Of a DNA stretch of 54,530 nucleotides, positions 25,880 to 32,632 are shown piece after piece (the stretch's first letter is position 1; every line of letters starts with the position of its first letter). A model generated the notes under the pieces. That model saw nothing but the letters and a program-made list of their open reading frames with translations, ran no database searches and had not been told where the DNA came from. A program made the position numbers and the translations under genes. The stretch spans positions 1 to 54,530 of the forward strand of contig JAGPCY010000052.1 in the NCBI GenBank assembly GCA_018057825.1, written 5' to 3'. Source of the stretch: Kofleriaceae bacterium (GTDB lineage: Bacteria; Myxococcota_A; Polyangia; Haliangiales; Haliangiaceae).

Positions 25880-27711
25880 AGTACACCTCCGACAACGCGC
25901 AAAGCGCTGCACACGGGCTGAAGTACGCCACCAGGTCCAATAGTGAAGTGACCCGGCGTTGCCAAGCTTCCGCGGAATAGTTCCCCTGCACGGGACACAA
26001 CCAGAGATTCGCCAAAGGTGTCTGCGAAAATGTGCGATCCGTCGGCCCCGAAAATGCGCACTGCTGACCAAGACCCGCCACTAAGGCTACTGATCTGCTG
26101 TGCAAGTTGACTGAAGAGGTCGGCCCGCTCAGCTGCAGTGCCTTCGAGCGCCTGCACATATCGCATCGCCTGCCCCAGCATATCGCGGTTAGTGCCCGAA
26201 ACGATCTGCGAAATACCCCTGGAGGCGATTCGCGCAGCCTTGACTGCCGCGATCAGGTTCTTTGTTGTGCGCGCGACGGAAACGACATTGCTAATCGTGA
26301 GTTCGACTGCGCTGGTTTCGTTCAGCGTCGTCATCCCGCTCGGGTCGCGACCGGTGATCGGGTCCCCGTGCGCGTATCCGTACCGATGGAGCGTCAGTGG
26401 CTCGCGATCTCGGCCGCGATAGGTGTCCGCCTGCGTGAACCGGCCGATGGCGGGGGCGTAGTGGCGGGCTCGTAGGTAGTAGAGGTTGAGCGACGGTGAG
26501 TACTGCTCGCCGGCGAAGAGGAAGCTGTGGGCGTCGGCGCCGGTCAGGGGCACAGCCTGCCCGGCGTCGTCGACGTGGCTGTCGACCGTGCCGAAGGCGT
26601 GGTAGTTCCACCGCTCAGCGAGGGTGCCCGCGCTCGAGGTCGCGGCCCGCAGGCTGCCCAGGGCGTCGCTGTGCAGGTAGGCTGAGGCGCCGCCGCGGTG
26701 CCGGGCGAGCCGGGTCAGGCCGTAGGTGTAGTGGGTCTCGCTCCCGTCGGCGGCGACCTCGGCGATGACCTGGGCGTGCTCGAAGGTCGGATCGGTCACG
26801 AACCGCGTGGTCACCCCGTCGACCGTCTGCGACTGGCGCAGCCCATCCGGGTCGTAGCTGTACGCCACCGACGTGGTCGGCGTGGTCGCCGCCACCAGGC
26901 GATGCGCCGCGTCGTACGAGAAGGTCGAGGTGCCGGCGCCGTCGGTGCGCGCCAGGAGCTGCCCCGCCGCGTCGTAGCTGTACGTGACCGCAGGGCCAGT
27001 GCCGGTCTCGCCCAGCAGCCGGTCGTTGTCGTCGTAAGTCGAGTCGACGCGGGCCACGCTCGTGCCTCGCCTGACGTCCTCGACCAGCCGGTTGCCCACG
27101 GCGTCGTAGCTCCACGTCGACACCCGCTGGCCGCTCGGATGGCCATCAACGAGCGTCTCCTGCACGAGCCGCCCGAGCGGATCGTACTGGTACGTGAGCG
27201 TCCGGAACCAGCCCGGGCCCGACTCCTGCGCCGACGTGCGCCGGCCGGAGGCGTCGGTGCCGTACTGCACCTGCCACAGCGCCGCGCCGCCCGGACCGCG
27301 GTCCGCCAGGCTCGCCGCGCGGCCCCGCACGTCGTAGCCGTAGTCCGTCGACGTGCCGTTGGGCCGCGTCAGCCGCGTGAGCTGCCCCGCCGCGTCGTAC
27401 GCGTACTGATGCACCTCGGCGCCTCGCGCCACCGCGGCCATCCGGTTCAGCTCGTCGTAGGCGTAGGTCACGGTCGCGTCCCCGCTCGCGGTCGTCGTCG
27501 TGACCGCCGTGCGGTTCCCGGCAGCATCATACTGGAAGTCGAGTCGGATCGCGTCGGGATACGCGATGCTCGCCAGCCGACCGGCCGCGTCGTAGGTCCG
27601 GGTCGTACTCCGCACCGTCGCGCCCAGCGTCTCGCGCTCCTCAGCGACCTGGCCATCCGCCGTGTACGTCGTGTCGACCACCCGGCCGTCGGCATAGGTC
27701 CGCCGCGTCAC
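25876..27711 (-). CDS. Truncated Rhs protein with unrecognised C-terminal toxin tip
   Basis: A 611-codon frame: YD repeats from MTRRTYADGRVVDTTY onward, then the full conserved core ending GYAHGDPITGRDPSGM near residue 460, then a 151-residue tip. The tip begins TTLNETSAVELTISNVV (shared with the amber-split tip at 28.3-28.7 kb), has a helical middle (RDMLGQAMRYVQALEGTAAE) and ends in a Gly-rich beta segment (GSHIFADTFGESLVVS, GHFTIGPGGVLQPV). I cannot match the last ~100 residues to a known toxin. The first codon is an internal GTG of the RHS body with no ribosome binding site; no secretion or PAAR-type N-terminus is present. The stop overlaps the 84-aa gene. Confidence 0.78.
   Translation of the reverse strand: MTRRTYADGRVVDTTYTADGQVAEERETLGATVRSTTRTYDAAGRLASIAYPDAIRLDFQYDAAGNRTAVTTTTASGDATVTYAYDELNRMAAVARGAEVHQYAYDAAGQLTRLTRPNGTSTDYGYDVRGRAASLADRGPGGAALWQVQYGTDASGRRTSAQESGPGWFRTLTYQYDPLGRLVQETLVDGHPSGQRVSTWSYDAVGNRLVEDVRRGTSVARVDSTYDDNDRLLGETGTGPAVTYSYDAAGQLLARTDGAGTSTFSYDAAHRLVAATTPTTSVAYSYDPDGLRQSQTVDGVTTRFVTDPTFEHAQVIAEVAADGSETHYTYGLTRLARHRGGASAYLHSDALGSLRAATSSAGTLAERWNYHAFGTVDSHVDDAGQAVPLTGADAHSFLFAGEQYSPSLNLYYLRARHYAPAIGRFTQADTYRGRDREPLTLHRYGYAHGDPITGRDPSGMTTLNETSAVELTISNVVSVARTTKNLIAAVKAARIASRGISQIVSGTNRDMLGQAMRYVQALEGTAAERADLFSQLAQQISSLSGGSWSAVRIFGADGSHIFADTFGESLVVSRAGELFRGSLATPGHFTIGPGGVLQPVCSALRVVGGVL
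26332..27430. repeat. 1.1-kb direct repeat, copy 2 (RHS body plus core)
   Basis: Second copy of the block at 24244-25342, offset 2,088 bases, direct orientation. Beyond its upstream end this copy continues into further RHS body (NRMAAVAR, DATVTYAYDELN), whereas copy 1 is interrupted by the 25.37-kb junction. Copy 2 is therefore closer to the ancestral arrangement, and copy 1 is likely derived. Confidence 0.9.
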
Positions 27712-27714
27712 CCG

Positions 27715-27855
27715 GTGATCCGCGTCGTACTCGCGCCACCGCAGCCATCCGGTTCAGCTCGTCGTAGGCGTAGGTCACGGTCGCGTCGCCGCTCGCGGTC
27801 GTCGTTTTCACCGCCGTGCGGTTCCCGGAACCAGGCGATGCGCCGCGTCGCAAAG
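27715..27855 (-). pseudogene. Short RHS fragment joined out of order
   Basis: A ~140-base RHS piece reading RGASPGSGNRTAVKTTTASG then DATVTYAYDELNRMAAVAR, which then joins directly to the VTRRTYADG block that normally lies upstream of it. The block order is therefore scrambled and the phase changes at the joint. On its other side the piece abuts the end of the DUF4279 gene. It marks a recombination joint between two cassettes. Confidence 0.8.
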
Positions 27856-28326
27856 CTACAAGCGTTCCTCGTTCCCGTCCGCATATATGTCGAAAGCGAC
27901 AGGCACGCCGAGATCGGCCAACCGCCTCATGGTATCTGAGGATAGCTCAAATCCGATGTTCCATGCGCCGAAGAAGACACCGAAGCTCAGTCGCACTACA
28001 TACGATGCCCTCAGAAACTCCCATACAACCACGCTTTCAGGCAGCTGGCCGAGCAGCCTGTTAACAAGAACATCCGGCGTGTCGGAGGAATCGCCTAGGA
28101 CAGCCAGGAGCCACGCGCCTTCAGGGAAGGGACGCCCCCCTGCCCGACGCACGTCTCCACGACGGTGAGAAGAGGTTGGAGCACAGAGCAGGAGTCCGGA
28201 GACTTCATCTGGCTGCAAATCTGGACCATAAACGCCAAGAGTCAGGCGTATCTCATCTGCTGACCCGCCAGCCTGCGCAATGATCTCGAGTGTGGCCCCT
28301 GAGGCCGCGTCGCGATTTGCTGTCAT
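27856..28326 (-). CDS. DUF4279 protein, probable immunity protein
   Basis: A 156-aa protein with the DUF4279 pattern: LTLGVYGPDLQPDEVSGLL, CAPTSSHRRGD, PEGAWLLAVLGD, a helical LVNRLLGQLPESV and the end LADLGVPVAFDIYADG. The family is often found beside toxins, and an immunity role here is inferred from context. ATG at 28326 overlaps the TGA (28323-28325) of the preceding toxin tip, the same ATGA junction as elsewhere in the island. That tip carries an in-frame amber codon, so this immunity gene now protects against a toxin its neighbour probably cannot make. Confidence 0.85.
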   Translation of the reverse strand: MTANRDAASGATLEIIAQAGGSADEIRLTLGVYGPDLQPDEVSGLLLCAPTSSHRRGDVRRAGGRPFPEGAWLLAVLGDSSDTPDVLVNRLLGQLPESVVVWEFLRASYVVRLSFGVFFGAWNIGFELSSDTMRRLADLGVPVAFDIYADGNEERL

Positions 28327-28745
28327 GGGACGTAGTCTAGCAGGTTCCCCGAAAATGTCCCGTCGCCGGAGAGATACTCACCCAAGCTCGTGATGACGCC
28401 ATGATGGTTTGGCGGCAGCCTGACATCTTGCTTCAGCGCTTCTAGGAAGCGCCCCCATTCTCGACGATGGTAGGATGTCCCGGCAAGCCCATTCAATGCT
28501 GCGGCGGTCCCGTTCTAAATTGTGTTCCCGCCTGACTGAAGCACTCTAACGACACCAGACGCACTCCCGGACAATCTGGCTGCAACCTGCGCCGCTTTGC
28601 GTGCGGCCTGCACGGAGGCCAGCAGGTTCTTGGTTGTGCGCGCGACGGAAACGACATTGCTAATCGTGAGTTCGACTGCGCTGGTTTCGTTCAGCGTCGT
28701 CATCCCGCTCGGGTCGCGACCGGTGATCGGGTTCCCGTGCGCGAA
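28323..28745 (-). pseudogene. RHS C-terminal tip interrupted by an amber codon
   Basis: The piece begins with the last residues of the core (AHGNPITGRDPSGM) and a linker identical to that of the 25876 tip (TTLNETSAVELTISNVVSV). A TAG at 28515-28517 stops the frame after GVVRVLQSGGNTI. Reading past it in the same frame gives 63 further codons with NGLAGTSYHRREWGRFLEAL and LPPNHHGVITSLGEYL, ending LLDYVP and TGA at the ATGA overlap with the DUF4279 gene. The continuity and the conserved junction show that the TAG is a point mutation within a tip of about 125 codons. The NHHG segment is reminiscent of HNH-type nuclease tips, but this is unproven. Confidence 0.82.
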
Positions 28746-28838
28746 GCCCGCCCGCGCGCCCGCTAGACGCCCTTCCCTGATGCCGCCGCACGATCGAACC
28801 TGGATGGAAGCCATCTGCCATCGGCTCGAAAGTCCATT

Positions 28839-29528
28839 CTAGTACGGGCCTGCGGGGAGCAGTGACGCGCATGCTCCCGGCGCCGTTCGGCCACTGGAGA
28901 TCGAGCCAAGAACATCATACTCATACACGTAGTGCATCAGCTTCGCGAAATTGGTCGCTCGCACCGAGCCTGCGTAGTAGTACAATTCCGCCTCCATCTC
29001 ATCGTCCATTGTGCGCACCTGTGGGTGCAAGGCAATAATCTCAAAGAGATCGTATCCATGGTAGCCCAGACAGAGCGATTTCTCAAGATACCTCGCTCGC
29101 GAGGTAGCGTCATCTTGCGATGCCCCGTAGACATAGTACCTATGATCAGCGATGGTAAACTCCCCCGCCTCGCGCTGCACTTCTTGGACGTAGGCAGGCT
29201 GTACAGCCCCCAGCGTGTCTAGCACTGCCGCGGACACCAGCCGCTTCCCATCCCCGTACACCTCGCCTGGTTGATATGCAAGAAGAAAGTCTACATACGA
29301 CTTCGGAAGCGTAACGTTCAAATACGACTCCCTGGCCGCGATCGCGAGCCGATACTCGGACTCTGCGGCCGTGAGAGCCTCCGCATCTGCCAGCGGATCT
29401 CTCGTTATCAACATTGGCCCACGCCGTCCAGGATTCCGGTACCAGCACGAGAGAAACCGTCGCCAATCCTGCACAGTGCCAACGTACCCGGACTGCACCC
29501 CCTTTAGTCCATCATCGTTTTCACTCAT
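28839..29528 (-). CDS. SMI1/KNR4-type (SUKH) immunity-like protein 4
   Basis: A 229-aa SUKH-like paralogue (DWRRFLSCWYR, TLPKSYVDFLLAYQPGE, RYYVYGASQDD, MDDEMEAEL, TNFAKLMHYV, CASLLP). ATG at 29528 (MSENDDGLKG) is preceded by GAGGAGCGGCAA, a good ribosome binding site. An upstream RHS fragment is open in the same phase, so a 397-codon fused frame exists, but the ribosome binding site and paralogue alignment favour the internal ATG. The start also sits in an ATGA context. The toxin that would have separated it from the RHS fragment is missing. Confidence 0.87.
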   Translation of the reverse strand: MSENDDGLKGVQSGYVGTVQDWRRFLSCWYRNPGRRGPMLITRDPLADAEALTAAESEYRLAIAARESYLNVTLPKSYVDFLLAYQPGEVYGDGKRLVSAAVLDTLGAVQPAYVQEVQREAGEFTIADHRYYVYGASQDDATSRARYLEKSLCLGYHGYDLFEIIALHPQVRTMDDEMEAELYYYAGSVRATNFAKLMHYVYEYDVLGSISSGRTAPGACASLLPAGPY

Positions 29529-29603
29529 TTGCCGCTCCTCGTCAGCGCAAGAACCGCATCCAACTTGGACAGCATGACCGCCCAGACCAGGCCAGCTCCT
29601 GGC

Positions 29604-30087
29604 CGCGCCGCCCGGGCCGCGGGCCGCCAGGCTCGCCGCGCGGCCCCGCACGTCGTAGCCGTAGTCCGTCGACGTGCCGTTGGGCCGCGTCAGCCGCGTG
29701 AGCTGCCCCGCCGCGTCGTACGCGTACTGATGCACCGCGGCGCCTCGCGCCACCGCGGCCATCCGGTTCAGCTCGTCGTAGGCGTAGGTCACGGTCGCGT
29801 CCCCGCTCGCGGTCGTCGTCGTGACCGCCGTGCGGTTCCCGCCAGCATCATACTGGAAGTCGAGTCGGATCGCGTCGGGATACGCGATGCTCGCCAGCCG
29901 ACCGACCGCGTCGTAGGTGCGGGTCGTACTCCGCACTGTCGCCCCCAGCGTCTCGCGCTCTTCGGCGACCTGGCCATCCGCCGTGTAGGTCGCGTCAACC
30001 AACCGGCCGTCGGCATAGGTCCGCCGCGTCACCCGGTGATCCGCGTCGTAGGTGTACGCGGTCGCAGCCCCGTTCTCTTCGACGCTG
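29604..30087 (-). pseudogene. RHS-repeat shaft fragment, tip lost
   Basis: About 160 codons of RHS body from ENGAATAYTYDADHRVTRR through TRTYDAVGRLASIAYPDAI and DELNRMAAVARGAAVHQYA to GRAASLAARGPGGAA, where homology stops. A short unrelated stretch (29529-29603) then leads to SUKH 4. No core, tip, start codon or N-terminal domain is present. Its upstream boundary (GACGCTGCGC on the plus strand, ~30087) matches that of the 21520-22707 copy, which suggests a shared recombination point. Confidence 0.85.
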
Positions 30088-30089
30088 CG

Positions 30090-30812
30090 CTATACCCGTC
30101 CTTCGGTCCTCGCGATCTTCCCCAGGGCCTTTCTTGCCTCAGCGCGCACCCATTGTTTCGAATGACCGAGAAACCTCTCGATACTCGCAATCGCCTTTAC
30201 TGCCCGCAGGTCGCCGAGCGCCATAACAGCATGGCCCGCAACTTGCTCATCTGCAAGGAGTGTCATCAGCGCATCGATCACCCGTTCACCGCCGCATTTT
30301 CGCAAACCCAGAACAACCATTTCTCGAGCCCTGCCATACTGACGATTCATTGAAAGCCTTAGCATCTCTTCGGAGATGTCCTGGCTAGCGACCGCCTCGA
30401 TTGCGCTGCCCAACAGCCACCGCACTCCCGTACCGCTTGGATCATCTGCGGCTTCAAATTCTCGAACAAGCAGCGGCGCCGCACTCCCCGCCCAAGGAAC
30501 CGCGAGCGCCCGGATGAGGTCCGCTCTAAGTTCAGCGTTCTGCACCAACGGCAGCCACCTAACCAGCACTGGCACGGCCTCGGGATATGGCCTGGCGCGC
30601 GCGCAGAGGTCTCCGATTGCACCGACCACGATTCCTTGCTTGGCGAGGTCAGCGATTACCTCGCGAGCCGCCGCCTGATATTGTTCAATATCTCGCTCCC
30701 GGGCGACTTCGAGTGCTTTCTGAGATGCGAGGTATGTCGGATCGCTTTCAAGCTCAGCCATGACCTCGGCTGCCGTCCTTGGGCCGCGTGAACGTTTTTC
30801 ACCTTTTTTCAT
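30090..30812 (-). CDS. HEAT-repeat protein at the head of the RHS island
   Basis: A 240-aa helical-repeat protein starting MKKGEKRSRGPRTAAEVM. Repeated amphipathic helices (AVPVLVRWLPLVQNAEL, REMVVLGLRKCGGERVI, AGHAVMALGDLRAVKAIAS, WVRAEARKALGKIAR) fit the HEAT/PBS-lyase-like family, which mediates protein binding; some family members act as immunity proteins. The ATG has GAGG at a suitable distance upstream. The longer open frame runs into the hexanucleotide tract and was discarded. Its end lies within a few bases of an RHS fragment, so it follows the island's alternating layout, but the side where its toxin would lie is occupied by the repeat tract. Confidence 0.8.
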   Translation of the reverse strand: MKKGEKRSRGPRTAAEVMAELESDPTYLASQKALEVARERDIEQYQAAAREVIADLAKQGIVVGAIGDLCARARPYPEAVPVLVRWLPLVQNAELRADLIRALAVPWAGSAAPLLVREFEAADDPSGTGVRWLLGSAIEAVASQDISEEMLRLSMNRQYGRAREMVVLGLRKCGGERVIDALMTLLADEQVAGHAVMALGDLRAVKAIASIERFLGHSKQWVRAEARKALGKIARTEGRV

Positions 30813-30831
30813 GGCAAGAACCTCAGACCGA

Positions 30832-31053
30832 AACGAGACCGAACCCGAGAGGGGGCCGAGACGGGGACCGAAACCCGAGCCAGAGGCCGAGGCCGAACCC
30901 GAGGGCGAGACCGAGGCCGAAGCCGAACCCGAGACGGAGCCCGAGGGCGAGACCGAGGCCGAGACCGAGGCCGAGACCGAGGCCGAAACCGAGGCCGAAC
31001 CCGACACCGAGACCGAGACCGAGACCGAGGCCGAACCCGAGACGGAGGGCGAG
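30832..31053. repeat. Hexanucleotide tract (GAGACC/GAGGCC/GAACCC)
   Basis: About 220 bases of period-6 sequence with invariant CCGA (the complement of TCGG) and variable remaining bases. Translated it gives ETETEAEPE-type or SVSASVS-type strings, which are artefacts. It lies between the RHS island and the DUF882 gene and belongs to the same hexamer family as the tracts at both window edges. Confidence 0.9.
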
Positions 31054-31059
31054 GGACGA

Positions 31060-31923
31060 TCAGCTCGTCGGGCGCTTGGCGCGGGCGGTGCGGCCCGGCT
31101 TCTTCTTGCGCTTGGCCTTGCCGCTGTTCGGGCCGCTGTAGTCGGTCCAGCGGTAGCTGTTGTCGCCGGGGGCGCGGTAGTCGACGTGGATGAAGCCAGA
31201 GTGCGGGTAGATGCCGATGCCCATGCCGCCGCGGTCGAGGGTCTGCGCGTAGGTGTAGAGCTCGCGGGTCGAGACGCCCTTGATGCGCAGGTCGATGGCG
31301 GAGGCGTGGTAGTGGCGGCTGGAGCTGCGCTCGGCGAAGCGGAAGCCGGACACGACCTCGATCTGGGCGCCGCCGAAGTGGTCCTGGATGCGCGACAGGT
31401 GCTCGTAGAGGCGCGGGTCCATGGCCCGGACCTCCTGGGTCCGCTTGCAGCGGAAGATCTCGTCGAGCTTGGCGAGGGCGGCCTCGTCGTAGGTGCCGTC
31501 GTGCTTCCAGAGCTGGACCCGCAGCTCCTCTTGCAGGTTGTCGGACTTGAGCCACAGCTCGCCCGACGGGGTCGGCAGCGGCCCGGTCTGAAGGGCGCCG
31601 GCGGCGTGGCCCTGGAACTCGCGGACGCGGGAGCACTTGCGCCGCTTCTTGGCCTTCTTGCCGGTGCCGACCACGACCTCCTTGCACAGCTTCACGGTGC
31701 CGCTGGTCTTGTTCGACCGCACCTGACCGCGCCCCGACCGCGCCTTCTTGGCCTTGGTCTTGGCCTTGGTGTTCCGCTTGGCGACCTTCTTGACCGGCCT
31801 CTTCGCGGCGCCCTTGGCCTCGGCGGTGGCGACGGTCCCCAGCCCGGCCGGGCCGCGTTCGACGCTCGACACCAGCACGGCCAGGGCGAGGGCCCCGAGG
31901 AGCAGCAGGCGGCGTCGGATCAC
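31060..31923 (-). CDS. DUF882 (M15-like) peptidase domain protein
   Basis: A 287-aa exported protein. The N-terminus is a signal-like helix (RRRLLLLGALALAVLVSS), followed by a strongly basic Lys/Arg/Ala-rich spacer. The C-terminal half is a DUF882/peptidase M15_2 domain with metal ligands in SRHYHASAIDLRI (HxxxxxxD) and HVDYR, as in YcbK-type proteins thought to act on peptidoglycan. The last residues are again basic. A repeat tract and the RHS island lie downstream, and dCMP deaminase lies upstream on the same strand. Confidence 0.88.
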   Translation of the reverse strand: MIRRRLLLLGALALAVLVSSVERGPAGLGTVATAEAKGAAKRPVKKVAKRNTKAKTKAKKARSGRGQVRSNKTSGTVKLCKEVVVGTGKKAKKRRKCSRVREFQGHAAGALQTGPLPTPSGELWLKSDNLQEELRVQLWKHDGTYDEAALAKLDEIFRCKRTQEVRAMDPRLYEHLSRIQDHFGGAQIEVVSGFRFAERSSSRHYHASAIDLRIKGVSTRELYTYAQTLDRGGMGIGIYPHSGFIHVDYRAPGDNSYRWTDYSGPNSGKAKRKKKPGRTARAKRPTS

Positions 31924-32026
31924 ACGTACCTCATGGCAGGGGGGGATGGAGGGTCAGGCTAGGCGAGGCCCGCCCCGGGATCAAGAAAGACGTGCGGGAT
32001 CGACGGGGTACCTGTGACAACCTGCC

Positions 32027-32512
32027 TCACCCCCCCGACGGGTCGCCCGGCGGCGGGCTGCCCGGCAGGCTCACGCCGGGCAGCGGGATGTGCGCGAGCT
32101 CGAGGCCGATCTGCGTGGCGACGTCGAAGCTGCGGGTGTCGCGATAGAACTCGCCGTAGCAGATGCGGACCAGGCCGGCGTTGGCGATCTGCTTGAAGCA
32201 GTTCCAGCACGGCGACGCGGTCACGTAGATCGTCGCGCCGGCGATGACCACGCCGTTCTTGGCGGCCTGGAGGATCGCGTTGGTCTCGGCGTGGATGGTG
32301 GCGACGCAGTGGCCGTCCTCCATCATGTGGCCGACGTCCGAGCAGTGCGGCATGCCGCGGATCGAGCCGTTGTACCCGGTCGACAAGATCGTCCGGTTGC
32401 CGACGATGACGGCGCCGACGAACTTGCGCGGGCAGGTCGAGCGGGTCGCCACGACCTGCGCGATGCTCATGAAGTAGGTGTCCCACGACGCGCGGGTCGA
32501 GCCTTGCGACAT
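32027..32512 (-). CDS. dCMP deaminase family protein
   Basis: A zinc-dependent cytidine/deoxycytidylate deaminase, 161 aa. The zinc ligands and catalytic Glu are visible: His74 and Glu76 in ATIHAETNA, Cys102 and Cys105 in SPCWNCFKQI. CxxGA-type contacts appear as GNRTILSTGYNGS, and the HCSDVGHMMEDGHC segment matches the deoxycytidylate deaminase (ComEB-type) insert that carries a second metal site. It converts dCMP to dUMP for dTTP synthesis. It diverges from ileS, with about 120 bases between the starts. Confidence 0.93.
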   Translation of the reverse strand: MSQGSTRASWDTYFMSIAQVVATRSTCPRKFVGAVIVGNRTILSTGYNGSIRGMPHCSDVGHMMEDGHCVATIHAETNAILQAAKNGVVIAGATIYVTASPCWNCFKQIANAGLVRICYGEFYRDTRSFDVATQIGLELAHIPLPGVSLPGSPPPGDPSGG

Positions 32513-32632
32513 AGCGGCACCCTACCCTGCCCCTCCGACGGCGCGCGATCCCGCCGGCCCGGCCCAGGGCCGCGCGACAGCGCCGAGCGCGAGGTGTCTC
32601 GCCGCGGACTCTGGGGTAGGTTCGGGCGCCCC

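Noticed and set aside
29525-29604. ATGA coupling at the start of SUKH 4 as a seventh toxin-immunity overlap
   Set aside because: The ATGA is present, but the frame ending there is not the RHS frame and has no recognisable toxin, so it may be chance.
16780-30812. Insertion sequence or phage as the cause of the mosaic island
   Set aside because: No transposase, integrase or terminal inverted repeats were seen; RHS-body homology alone explains the joints.
30760-31962. Long plus-strand open frame rich in Glu, Thr, Ala and Pro through the 31-kb hexamer tract
   Set aside because: Period-6 repeats stay open by chance in several frames; the product is ETEAEPE-type low complexity and the rest is antisense to the DUF882 gene.
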